Shown piece by piece: positions 47,995-55,847 of a DNA stretch of 64,000 nucleotides (position 1 is the first letter of the stretch; each line of letters opens with the position of its first letter). The translations under genes were made by a program, and so were the position numbers. Source of the DNA: Parvularcula oceani (GTDB lineage: Bacteria > Pseudomonadota > Alphaproteobacteria > Caulobacterales > Parvularculaceae); contig NZ_JPHU01000003.1 in assembly GCF_000733125.1 (NCBI RefSeq), positions 62,001 to 126,000 on the forward strand. Reading direction: 5' to 3'. Under the pieces are notes generated by a model, which had not been told where the DNA came from, ran no database searches, and worked only from the letters and a program-made list of their open reading frames with translations.

Positions 47995-50301
47995 ATGAGG
48001 GGATCAAGGCAGAGCGGACGCGGCAGCAAACTGGCGCGAAGCGTATCATGGGGTGTGCTCGCGCTCCTGCTGAGCGTTCCGGGGAACGCCGCGGCGCAGG
48101 AACGCGGAGATCCTTACGCAGCGCCGGATGACGAGATCGAGATCGACGAGATCGTGGTCACCGCGCGGCGGCGCGCCGAGTCGCTTCAGGACGTTCCCGT
48201 GGCCGTGTCGGTCTTCGACGACGACCGCGTCGCCGAGCTTCAGGCGGACGACCTGTCCGGCATTCAGTACACGACGCCGAACCTCTATCTCGATCAGGGC
48301 GACGCCTCGAACGCGGTGATCTATCTGCGCGGGATCGGGCAGAACGACAGCCTCGCCTTCGCCGACGCCGGCGTCGGGGTCTATGTCGACGACGTCTTCA
48401 TCGCCCGCTCGCAGGCCGCCTTCCTCGAGCTTTTCGACGTCGAGCGGGTCGAGGTCCTGCGCGGACCGCAGGGCACGCTCTACGGGCGGAACACGATCGG
48501 CGGCGCGGTGAAATTCGTATCGACCCCGCCGCCGGACGAGCTGGAAGCCTATTTCGAGGCAGGCATCGGCAATTACGACTTCCTCACCGCCAAGGGCCGC
48601 GTGGGCGGCCCGATCGCGCCGGGCCTCCTCAACGGCAAGGTCGCCTTCGCGGCGACGCGGCGCGACGGCTATAACGACAATCTCTTCACGGAAGAGGATG
48701 ACGGCGACGTGCAGTCCGTCTCCGGCCGGGCCTCCCTCCTCTTCACCCCGGCGCAGGACTGGGAGTTCCTCCTGTCCGGCGACCTCAAGATCGACAGCCC
48801 CGACACCTCGCGCAGCCCGGTTCGGGAAACCGCCATCACCGGCACGCCCGATCCTGCCGCCGACCCGCTCGTCCTCCAGACATTCGAAGCCTCGGACGAT
48901 CCTTACGAGGTCGAGACCAACGCCAACGGCCTCTCCGACCTCGAAGCCTACGGCGTCTCCCTGACCTCGCGCTGGACGGCGTCCGACAGCCTCTCCTTCG
49001 AATCCATCACCTCCTACCGAACGCTGGATTTCGACCTCAATCTCGATACGGACGGAACGCCGCTGCCGATCCTCGACATCCTTCTCGAGCAGAAGCAGGA
49101 GCAGTTCAGCCAGGAGCTTCGCGGCACCTACGAGCAGGGTCCCTTAACGGCGGTGGGCGGCCTCTATTATTTCGCCGACAATGACGAGAGCTTCTCCGGC
49201 GTCGACAATGGCTCTGCCACGCTGTTCGGCTTCCCGGTCACGGCCTTCGGCTTCGCCACGTCGAGCCTCGCGCTCACCGACCAGAAGACGGACAGCTATG
49301 CCGCCTTCATCGACGCGACCTATGCCGCGACCGACCGGCTCGATCTGAGCGCAGGGCTCCGCTACACCTTCGAGGAGAAGAGCTCGGCCCGCTATTTCGA
49401 CAATTTCTTCGATCCGGACATATCCACGATCGAGGACACGCCGCCCTTCCTCGCAGGACAGGGCGTCCCCGGCGGTCCCATCGAAAGCGAGGCGGATTTC
49501 GACGCCTTCACGCCGCGCGTCTCTGTCTCCTATGACGCCAGCGACGACCTGATGCTCTATGCCTCCGCCGCGCGCGGCTTCAAGAGCGGCGGCTTCGACG
49601 GGAGGGCGACGACCGATTTCGGCTTCGAGGCCTTCGAGCCCGAATTCGTCTGGAGCTATGAGGCCGGTGCCAAGGCGACGCTCGCCGATGGCCGGCTGAT
49701 CGCCAACGCCGCCTATTTCTACAATGACTATACCGACCTTCAGGTGACCTCCTTCGGCGCCGACCCGGTCACCGGCGTCTTCGTCAGCCAGTTCACCAAT
49801 GCCGCGGCCGCGGAAATCCAGGGCCTCGAGCTCGAGCTCTTCGGCGAGCTCAGCGAGCGGCTTTCGGTCACCGGCACGCTCGGCTGGCTCGATGCGCAGT
49901 ATGAGGAGTTCGAGATCCTGGTCGGCGGCGTCGCCACGGATGTCAGCGACCGGGCCATGGTCAATGCGCCGGACTGGAACGGCAGCGTCGCGATCAATTA
50001 CGAGCAGCCCGTCGGGAACGGCATGACCGCCCTGTTCCATGTCGATGCGGCCTATCGCGGCGAGAGGGCGACCGAGATCACCGCCTCGCCCATCCTCACG
50101 CAGGATGGCCATGAAGTGGTCAATGCGCTGGTCTCGCTCAAGGCCGCGGACGAGCGGTGGGAGCTGCGCGCAGGGGTGAAGAACCTGACCGACGAGGCGA
50201 TCCGGGTCCAGGGCTTCAACCTCTCCGAGTTTCCGGGCGTCCAGCTCGGCTTCTACGCCGCGCCGCGCACCTATGATGCGCGCCTGATCCTGCGGTACTG
50301 A
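47995..50301 (+). CDS. TonB-dependent outer-membrane receptor
   Basis: The 768-residue receptor has a signal peptide ending AAAQ, a TonB box (DEIVVTARRR), a plug domain (QDVPVAVSVFDDDRVAELQA, IYLRGIGQND, VEVLRGPQGTLYGRNTIGGA) and a 22-strand barrel ending in YDARLILRY, the usual terminal aromatic residue. This plug type is common in sphingomonad-like receptors for varied organic compounds, not only siderophores. GGAGG spacing favours the second of two adjacent ATGs. It is followed after 4 bases by an esterase, so they form an operon. Confidence 0.93.
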   Translation: MRGSRQSGRGSKLARSVSWGVLALLLSVPGNAAAQERGDPYAAPDDEIEIDEIVVTARRRAESLQDVPVAVSVFDDDRVAELQADDLSGIQYTTPNLYLDQGDASNAVIYLRGIGQNDSLAFADAGVGVYVDDVFIARSQAAFLELFDVERVEVLRGPQGTLYGRNTIGGAVKFVSTPPPDELEAYFEAGIGNYDFLTAKGRVGGPIAPGLLNGKVAFAATRRDGYNDNLFTEEDDGDVQSVSGRASLLFTPAQDWEFLLSGDLKIDSPDTSRSPVRETAITGTPDPAADPLVLQTFEASDDPYEVETNANGLSDLEAYGVSLTSRWTASDSLSFESITSYRTLDFDLNLDTDGTPLPILDILLEQKQEQFSQELRGTYEQGPLTAVGGLYYFADNDESFSGVDNGSATLFGFPVTAFGFATSSLALTDQKTDSYAAFIDATYAATDRLDLSAGLRYTFEEKSSARYFDNFFDPDISTIEDTPPFLAGQGVPGGPIESEADFDAFTPRVSVSYDASDDLMLYASAARGFKSGGFDGRATTDFGFEAFEPEFVWSYEAGAKATLADGRLIANAAYFYNDYTDLQVTSFGADPVTGVFVSQFTNAAAAEIQGLELELFGELSERLSVTGTLGWLDAQYEEFEILVGGVATDVSDRAMVNAPDWNGSVAINYEQPVGNGMTALFHVDAAYRGERATEITASPILTQDGHEVVNALVSLKAADERWELRAGVKNLTDEAIRVQGFNLSEFPGVQLGFYAAPRTYDARLILRY

Positions 50302-50305
50302 CCCC

Positions 50306-51292
50306 GTGACGGAAATTTCGGCCGAGGAACGCGCCGGTCACCGCGATGGCCTCGATGCGCCAAGCCGGGCCCTCGTCGCGGCGATCGGAGAGATCCTCGC
50401 CGAGCCCGATGCCGCCGGGACCGATCCCATGACGGCGGCGCGGCAGCGCGCGAGCCGCGTGTTCGAAACCTTCTCCGGAGAGGCCGGGGGGCCGCCCGGA
50501 GAGCCCGTCCGCATCGCCGGAGGGAGGGGCGACTTGCCTGCCCGGCTTTACGGACGACAGCGGGGGAGAGCCCAGCCGCTCACCGTGTTCTTTCACGGCG
50601 GCGGCTGGGCGCTGGGCTCGCTCGACGATTACGACGCCTTCCTCGGCGCGCTGGCCGAGGAGGCCGGCATGCCGATCCTCTCGGTCGCCTACCGCCTCGC
50701 GCCGGAGCATCCCTTCCCCGCCCCGCTCGAGGACGCGCTCGCCGCGGCGCGGGATGCGGCGGCGTCCGCGGAGCGCTTCGGCGGGGTGCCCGGCCAGATC
50801 CTCCTCATGGGCGACAGCGCCGGCGGAAACCTCGCCGCGGCCGCGGCCCAGCTCCTGCGCGCCGACGGGGACGTGGCGGTGCTCGCGCAGATCCTCCTCT
50901 ACCCCATGCTCGACGTCTCGCGGCCGCACGAGGCCTATGGCTCGCGCCTCGATTTCGGAAGCGGGCGGCATTTCCTGACCCGCGAGGCCGTGGACGGGGC
51001 GGTCCAGGGCTATCTGTCCGCTGGCGGCGATCCCTCGGACCCCCGCGTCTCGCCGCTCCTGCGCGAGGACCTGTCAGGCCTCCCGCCCACCTATATCATG
51101 GTCGGCGCCTGCGATCCCTTGCGGGACGAAGCGGTCGCCTATGCCGAGCGGCTCCGGCGCGCCGGCATCCCCCTCACTCTCGACGTCATCGAAGGCGCGA
51201 TCCACGCCTTCTTGTCCTTCGGCGTTCTCGATCAGGCCCGCTCCGGGCGAACGCTGCTCGCTCGCTTCATGAGACGGGTGCTGATCGAATAA
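50306..51292 (+). CDS. HSL-type alpha/beta hydrolase (esterase)
   Basis: A 328-residue cytoplasmic esterase of the hormone-sensitive-lipase family. The oxyanion motif FFHGGGWALGS lies near residue 95, the nucleophile elbow GDSAGGNLAAAAAQLL near 170, the aspartate in GACDPLRDEA and the histidine in EGAIHAFLSFG, giving a complete triad. The start is GTG at 50306, only 4 bases after the receptor stop, so it probably works on the imported compound. Confidence 0.9.
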   Translation: MTEISAEERAGHRDGLDAPSRALVAAIGEILAEPDAAGTDPMTAARQRASRVFETFSGEAGGPPGEPVRIAGGRGDLPARLYGRQRGRAQPLTVFFHGGGWALGSLDDYDAFLGALAEEAGMPILSVAYRLAPEHPFPAPLEDALAAARDAAASAERFGGVPGQILLMGDSAGGNLAAAAAQLLRADGDVAVLAQILLYPMLDVSRPHEAYGSRLDFGSGRHFLTREAVDGAVQGYLSAGGDPSDPRVSPLLREDLSGLPPTYIMVGACDPLRDEAVAYAERLRRAGIPLTLDVIEGAIHAFLSFGVLDQARSGRTLLARFMRRVLIE

Positions 51293-51317
51293 AAAACCCA
51301 GGATAGGGAGAGGAAAC

Positions 51318-52583
51318 ATGGATCGAAGCAACACAGTGCGCAGCCGCACCGGGCGTTGGCTCGGCGGCCTGCTCGCGGCGGCCGGGGCCGCGATGGGCCT
51401 TGGGGGAACGGGCGCGATCGCCGGCCCGGTCAGCCTGGAGGCGAGCTATACGAGCGGCATCCAGAACGGCTGGGTCCGGGTCGAACGCTGGCGCGACACG
51501 CTGTCCGCCTTCTCCCAGGAAGCCTTCCCGAGCGACGGGCGCGGCGACCAGTCGGGCCAGAGGAAGACCTTTTTCGGCGGGGACGGCTCGCCGCATTCCT
51601 CCCGCTTTCTGCTCTATTACGCTCCGGGCTGGAACACCAATGTCAGGACGACGCCCGTCCTTCTGGTCCATGGCGCCAATCAGGACGCCGATCTCGCCTG
51701 GGCCGATCCCAACGAAGCGGGCGGCTATGGCTGCGGCCGCTCCTCCTGCCCCTCGACCGGCCTGATGCAGACCCTGTCGAGCGACGGCTACAAGGTCTTC
51801 GCCATCAACTTCCCCCACAAGAACGGGGACGGCTACTACTGGTCCGAACAGATCGCCGACGCGGTCAAGGTCATCAAGGCCCGCACCGGCGCGAGCGAAG
51901 TCGACGTGGTGGCCTGGTCGAAGGCCGCTTCGAACGCCCGGATGTATATCTCCGGCGTGAAGAAGTCCTGGGGCACCGCCTATCGCGGCGATGTGCGCCG
52001 CCTGATCCTCCTCGGATCGGCCAATAACGGGATCGACCTGTCCTTCCGCCACGGATGGACGTTCAGCCTGACGGTCTATCCGCAATGCGGCGGCGTCATC
52101 AACGGACCGGTCCCGCACGATGCCATGGTCTGCTACGGCGTGTGGTGGAGCGGGGACGAATGGACCTATGCGTCGGACTACTTCCCGGGCTCGAAACAGC
52201 TCCTCAAGCGCTGGGACGGCACCTATTCCCTGCCGAGCTGGGAGCAGGACTGGTACACGACCTATTATGGCGGCCTCGGCTATTACACGAGCGGGCCGGG
52301 CATCGCCTCCTATCTGGGCGGCTCGCTCGTCGACACGATCCGGAACGCGCCCTCCCCGAGCGGCGTGAGGGTGCACAACCTCTGCGGCAGCGAGAACGAC
52401 ATCGCGCTCCTGCACAATGAGCATACCGGCCCCTCGGACGGCGTCGTCTTCCGCGCGAGCTGCGAGGACACGGTCGGCATCACCAATAATGGCGGCACGG
52501 CCACGGTCCCGATCAACCATCTCGAACTCGGATGGACTTCGACGGGCAAGAACCAGATCCGGTCCGGGCTGTCAGCGCCCTGA
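51318..52583 (+). CDS. Secreted alpha/beta hydrolase, lipase-like
   Basis: The 421-residue protein has a signal region (GGLLAAAGAAMGLGGTGAIA) and a mature alpha/beta hydrolase part. LLVHGANQD gives the oxyanion strand, VDVVAWSKAASNARMYISG the nucleophile elbow with Ser in A-W-S-K-A instead of G-x-S-x-G, and TVPINHLELG a candidate histidine. Cysteines (GYGCGRSSCPS and others) suggest disulfides. AGGATAGGGAGAGG upstream supports the ATG. It is likely exported to act outside the cell or in the periplasm. The substrate is unknown. Confidence 0.75.
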   Translation: MDRSNTVRSRTGRWLGGLLAAAGAAMGLGGTGAIAGPVSLEASYTSGIQNGWVRVERWRDTLSAFSQEAFPSDGRGDQSGQRKTFFGGDGSPHSSRFLLYYAPGWNTNVRTTPVLLVHGANQDADLAWADPNEAGGYGCGRSSCPSTGLMQTLSSDGYKVFAINFPHKNGDGYYWSEQIADAVKVIKARTGASEVDVVAWSKAASNARMYISGVKKSWGTAYRGDVRRLILLGSANNGIDLSFRHGWTFSLTVYPQCGGVINGPVPHDAMVCYGVWWSGDEWTYASDYFPGSKQLLKRWDGTYSLPSWEQDWYTTYYGGLGYYTSGPGIASYLGGSLVDTIRNAPSPSGVRVHNLCGSENDIALLHNEHTGPSDGVVFRASCEDTVGITNNGGTATVPINHLELGWTSTGKNQIRSGLSAP

Positions 52584-52598
52584 CGGCCCGCCTCTTCC

Positions 52599-52629
52599 GG
52601 GGTGCGGAGGCGCCAGGCGTCTGCACCCC
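52599..52629 (+). repeat. Inverted repeat after the secreted hydrolase
   Basis: GGGGTGCGGA (52599-52608) pairs with TCTGCACCCC (52620-52629) with one G-U pair and an 11-base loop, 16 bases after the hydrolase stop. There is no T-run, so it may stabilise or end the message weakly. The rest of the gap to tRNA-Val shows nothing clear. Confidence 0.4.
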
Positions 52630-52800
52630 ACCGGGCCGCGCATGTCCGGATCGCCAGCGCGCGAAGGCTCCGGACCTGTAACCCGTTCAGCAGCGTGAGG
52701 GCGTTCGTGGTTCCCGGCCTGCGAAGGAAGACTGGCAATGGCAGACAAGGTGCTGCGCATGCCGAGGGCCGCGAGGCCCTTCAGGAACTCATGTCGGGAA

Positions 52801-52875
52801 TGGTGGGCGCACGTGGGTTCGAACCACGGACCCCTGCCGTGTGAAGGCAGTGCTCTACCACTGAGCTATGCGCCC
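52801..52875 (-). tRNA. tRNA-Val (anticodon CAC)
   Basis: A 75-base tRNA with encoded CCA. Acceptor GGGCGCA pairs with TGCGCCC, the anticodon arm is CTGCC-TTCACAC-GGCAG (anticodon CAC, GUG codons), and the T arm contains GGTTCGAACC. It is transcribed away from cpdR, with a good promoter just upstream. Confidence 0.97.
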
Positions 52876-52884
52876 GGAACCCGC

Positions 52885-52913
52885 CCGATAGCGCCTGAAG
52901 CGCTGCGGTTCAA
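52885..52913 (-). promoter_or_regulatory. Candidate promoter of tRNA-Val
   Basis: TTGAAC (52913-52908) and TATCGG (52890-52885) on the minus strand are spaced 17 bases, ending 9 bases before the tRNA 5' end. The element lies in the short gap after the cpdR stop. Confidence 0.55.
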
Positions 52914-52923
52914 GCGGATTTGC

Positions 52924-53283
52924 TCAGGCCGCGATCATTCTGTCGACCTCGTCGACGAGGTCGCGCAGGTGGAAGGGCTTGGAGAGGACCTTAGCGTCCT
53001 GCGGCGCCTTGTTCGCCGGGTTGAGGGCGACGGCGGCGAAGCCGGTGATGAACATGATCTTCATGGCCGGATCGATGTCGGCGGCGCGCCGGGCGAGTTC
53101 GATCCCGTCCATGACCGGCATGACGATATCGGTCAGGAGCAGGTCGAATTCCCGCAGCTGGAGTTCCGTCAGAGCCTCGTCGCCCTGTCCGGCATCGACC
53201 ACGACGTGGCCCGCCTTCTCGAGCGCCTTCTTCAGAAAGCCCCGCATGCTGTCGTCGTCTTCCGCGAGAAGAATCGCCGCCAT
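52924..53283 (-). CDS. cpdR: Response regulator CpdR
   Basis: CpdR is the single-domain receiver that, when unphosphorylated, primes ClpXP for degradation of cell-cycle regulators; ChpT phosphorylates it. The 119-residue product starts MAAILLAEDDDSMRGFLKKA, with D52 (LLLTDIVMP) as phosphoacceptor. It has the near-invariant CpdR stretches FITGFAAVALNPANKAP and DAKVLSKPFHLRDLVDEV, which give the specific identification. A 15-residue longer reading is not conserved. A CtrA-like box lies 54-68 bases upstream. chpT is also in this window, about 25 kb away. Confidence 0.95.
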   Translation of the reverse strand: MAAILLAEDDDSMRGFLKKALEKAGHVVVDAGQGDEALTELQLREFDLLLTDIVMPVMDGIELARRAADIDPAMKIMFITGFAAVALNPANKAPQDAKVLSKPFHLRDLVDEVDRMIAA

Positions 53284-53336
53284 ACCCTTCAGCCTCGTCG
53301 TGCCGTGAACGTCCCACATCGCTAACACCGTGGTCG

Positions 53337-53351
53337 TTACTCCTGCTTTAA
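53337..53351. promoter_or_regulatory. Candidate CtrA box upstream of cpdR
   Basis: TTAC-TCCTGCT-TTAA (plus strand) matches the CtrA consensus TTAA-N7-TTAA at 7 of 8 fixed positions. It sits 54 bases before the cpdR ATG, a sensible place for activation or repression by CtrA. Confidence 0.55.
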
Positions 53352-53441
53352 CAAAACTCCGCCGCCGGTGGTAGTCATCGGTTCGCAGAAAGCGTTAACT
53401 GGCGGCCCGGCCCGGTCCGGCGCCGATCATGGGAGGCGGCT

Positions 53442-54311
53442 TTGGTCGCAAAAATCGGCAGTGACGGCTTTCCCGGGCACAGGATCGCGCGGCCGGCGCA
53501 TTGGCGCGCGCCCTTCATCTTCGCCTGTCCCCATGCAGGGCGGCAATATCCCTCCCGCTTCATCGCGGAAACGCGGCTCTCGCTTCTCGAGCTGCGCCGG
53601 TCCGAGGACGCCTATGTCGATGCGCTCCTCCCCGAGGCCGAGGCGATCGGCGTGCCGATCCTCTATGCCGACTTTCCCCGCGCTTTCGTGGACGTGAACA
53701 GGGCGCCGGACGAACTCGACCCTCTCTTGTTCGACGGGCCGGTCGCAGCCGCCTCCCCGCGGTCGAACCGCGTGCTCGCAGGCTTCGGCGTCGTCCCGAG
53801 GCTCGCGGCGGAAGGGCGGCAGATCTACACCAAGAGGCTGCCGGCCGCGGAGGCGCGAGCGCGGGTCAAATGGTGCTACGAGCCCTATCACGCCAGCCTG
53901 CGGGCGCTGATCACCGAATGCCTCACGCAGTTCGGCGAAGCCGTCATCATCGACTGGCACTCGATGCCCTCGCGCGGCGGCGGGCGGACCCTGCCCCAGA
54001 TCGTCCTCGGCGACCGCTTCGGCGCGGCCTGCGCCGAGGGGAACGTGCGCGACTGGGAGACCGCGTTCGGCGCCGCCGGCCTGAAAGTGGTGCGGAACAC
54101 GCCCTATGCCGGCGGCTATGTCACATCCCTCTATGGCCGCCCCGCCCAGGGGATCCACGCCCTGCAGATCGAGGTGAACAGGTCGCTCTATCTCGACGAG
54201 GGCGCGGTCGCGCGCAGCGACGCCTTTTCCGGCTTCCGCGAAACGATCCTGTCCGCCGCCGAACGCGTGGTGGGCAGCAGGGACGCGCTGCGCAGCTTCG
54301 CTGCCGAATAA
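53442..54311 (+). CDS. N-formylglutamate amidohydrolase family protein
   Basis: A 289-residue member of the family that hydrolyses N-formyl-glutamate or related N-acyl amino acids (HutG type). FACPHAGRQYPSRF carries the first metal-binding His, VNRAPDELDPLLFD and IIDWHSMPSRGG the further active-site residues, and HALQIEVNRSLYLDE ends the core. The start is TTG at 53442, with GGAGG five bases upstream and no usable in-frame ATG. No other histidine-degradation genes are nearby, so the true substrate is open. Confidence 0.88.
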   Translation: MVAKIGSDGFPGHRIARPAHWRAPFIFACPHAGRQYPSRFIAETRLSLLELRRSEDAYVDALLPEAEAIGVPILYADFPRAFVDVNRAPDELDPLLFDGPVAAASPRSNRVLAGFGVVPRLAAEGRQIYTKRLPAAEARARVKWCYEPYHASLRALITECLTQFGEAVIIDWHSMPSRGGGRTLPQIVLGDRFGAACAEGNVRDWETAFGAAGLKVVRNTPYAGGYVTSLYGRPAQGIHALQIEVNRSLYLDEGAVARSDAFSGFRETILSAAERVVGSRDALRSFAAE

Positions 54312-54323
54312 GGAACACCGGAC

Positions 54324-54401
54324 AAAAAAACGGCCGCAGCGCGAGGCTGCGGCCAGTTTAGGGAGGAAACGCCCAAGAAGGGCATGGTGACCGGAGCCAC
54401 C
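54324..54401 (-). ncRNA. mmgR: suhB/MmgR (alpha-r8) family small RNA
   Basis: About 78 bases in three parts. Stem I is GGTGGC-TCCG-GTCACC; stem II is GCCC-TTCTT-GGGC. An unpaired GTTTCCTCCCTAAACT carries the anti-Shine-Dalgarno TTTCCTCCCT, said to be ultraconserved in this family. A 9-bp terminator (54332-54340 with 54346-54354) then runs into seven T. The predicted length equals the 77-base MmgR of Sinorhizobium, a trans-acting RNA that limits polyhydroxybutyrate accumulation. Placement is in the gap between the amidohydrolase and a GT4 gene, antisense to both. The assignment is from recalled family features, not a search. Confidence 0.82.
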
Positions 54402-54407
54402 GAGGAC

Positions 54408-54436
54408 AAAGTAGGACCCTGCCCGCGGCCCCGCAA
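54408..54436 (-). promoter_or_regulatory. Candidate promoter of the MmgR-like RNA
   Basis: TTGCGG (54436-54431) and TACTTT (54413-54408) have a 17-base spacer. A start 7 bases downstream falls at 54401, which gives exactly the size expected for the small RNA. Confidence 0.6.
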
Positions 54437-54590
54437 GCTTTTTTTGCGGTGCAGTACAACAAAGCAATAATCTGCTACATCGTGCGGAGCGGGTTGCAGC
54501 TTGCCCAAGAACCGGGCGCACCCTCTACTGGATGCGGCGATCACGCCGGTTCACATTGTCCCCTCTGGCGGCATGGCTTAGACCCGATTC

Positions 54591-55781
54591 ATGACAGATA
54601 ATCCGGCGAACACCGATCAGCACAATCGCCTGCGCAAGATCGGCGGGCGGGTCAGGCGCCTGACCGGGGCCCGGCAGAAATTCCCGATGCCCAATCCGCA
54701 GAGCGGCCTCAAGATCGTCATCGTGACCGATGCGTGGAAGCCGCAGATCAACGGCGTCGTCACCACGCTGGATACGCTCGGCCGCATCCTCGAGCGCTTC
54801 GGCAACGAGGTGCTCTACATCACGCCGCAGGATTTCCGCTCCGTGCCCATGCCGGGCTATAGCGAGATCCGCCTCTCCCTCTTTCCCAATCGCCGCGTCG
54901 CCGCGAAGCTCAACGCGTTCAAGCCCGACGCGGTCCATATCGCGACGGAAGGGCCGCTGGGCCGCGCGGCGCGCCGCTTCTGCCGCCGCCGCAACTATCC
55001 CTACACGACCAGCTTCCACACCCGCTTTCCCGAATACACCTATGAGCGCATCCGCTTCCCCATCGAATGGGGCTATGCGCTGCTTCGGGATTTCCACAAG
55101 CACGGCGAGGCCATGATGGTCTCCACCCCCGCCCTCATGGCCGAGCTCGACCAGAAGGGCTTCAAGAACATGCGCCTCTGGGAGCGCGGCGTGGACACCG
55201 AGGCGTTCCGTCCGATGCCCTCGGATGTCTATGACCACCTGCCGCGCCCGATCTTCACCTATGTGGGCCGCCTCGCCGTCGAGAAGACGATCGAGGACTT
55301 CCTCGATCTGGACCTGCCGGGCACCAAGGTGCTCGTCGGCTCGGGGCCGCAGCAAGAGGAACTGCGCGACCGCTACGAGAAGAAGGGCGTCGTCTTCGAC
55401 GGGCCGCAATTCGGCGACGATCTGGCGCGCCGCTATACCGCCTCGGACGTCTTCGTCTTTCCCTCCCGCACCGATACGTTCGGCCTCGTCAATGTCGAGG
55501 CGCTCGCCTGCGGCACGCCGGTCGCGGCCTTCCCGGTGCGCGGACCGCTGGAGATCATGGAGCACGCGCCGCCGGGCGCGGGCTGCCTCGACGAGGATCT
55601 CCGCAAGGCCTGCCTGACCGCGCTCGAGCGGCGCGACGCAGAGGCCTGCCGTGCCCATTCCCTCGAATTCTCCTGGGACAAGTCGGTCCGGCAGTTCATC
55701 GGCAATCTCGAGATCCCCGGCTTCGACGAAGCCTTCTGGCTGCGCTCCGCCCGCATGGTGGAGGATCCGTTCCTGCCGTGA
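54591..55781 (+). CDS. GT4 glycosyltransferase (MgtA/SqdX-like)
   Basis: A 396-residue GT-B enzyme. IVIVTDAWKPQINGVVTTLD opens the acceptor domain; TTSFHTRFPEYTYERIRFP and FTYVGRLAVEKTIEDFLDLD are typical of the group that includes mannosyl- and sulfoquinovosyl-diacylglycerol transferases. RTDTFGLVNVEALACGTPV is the nucleotide-sugar site. It probably glycosylates a membrane lipid or phosphatidylinositol-like acceptor; this is inferred from family. It precedes plsX by 66 bases, a lipid-synthesis context. Confidence 0.85.
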   Translation: MTDNPANTDQHNRLRKIGGRVRRLTGARQKFPMPNPQSGLKIVIVTDAWKPQINGVVTTLDTLGRILERFGNEVLYITPQDFRSVPMPGYSEIRLSLFPNRRVAAKLNAFKPDAVHIATEGPLGRAARRFCRRRNYPYTTSFHTRFPEYTYERIRFPIEWGYALLRDFHKHGEAMMVSTPALMAELDQKGFKNMRLWERGVDTEAFRPMPSDVYDHLPRPIFTYVGRLAVEKTIEDFLDLDLPGTKVLVGSGPQQEELRDRYEKKGVVFDGPQFGDDLARRYTASDVFVFPSRTDTFGLVNVEALACGTPVAAFPVRGPLEIMEHAPPGAGCLDEDLRKACLTALERRDAEACRAHSLEFSWDKSVRQFIGNLEIPGFDEAFWLRSARMVEDPFLP

Positions 55782-55847
55782 ACGCCCTTTCCTTGACAGC
55801 ACGCCTCGCGCCGCCGACAGCCGGTTCCGCGAGGGAAGGACAGTCCC

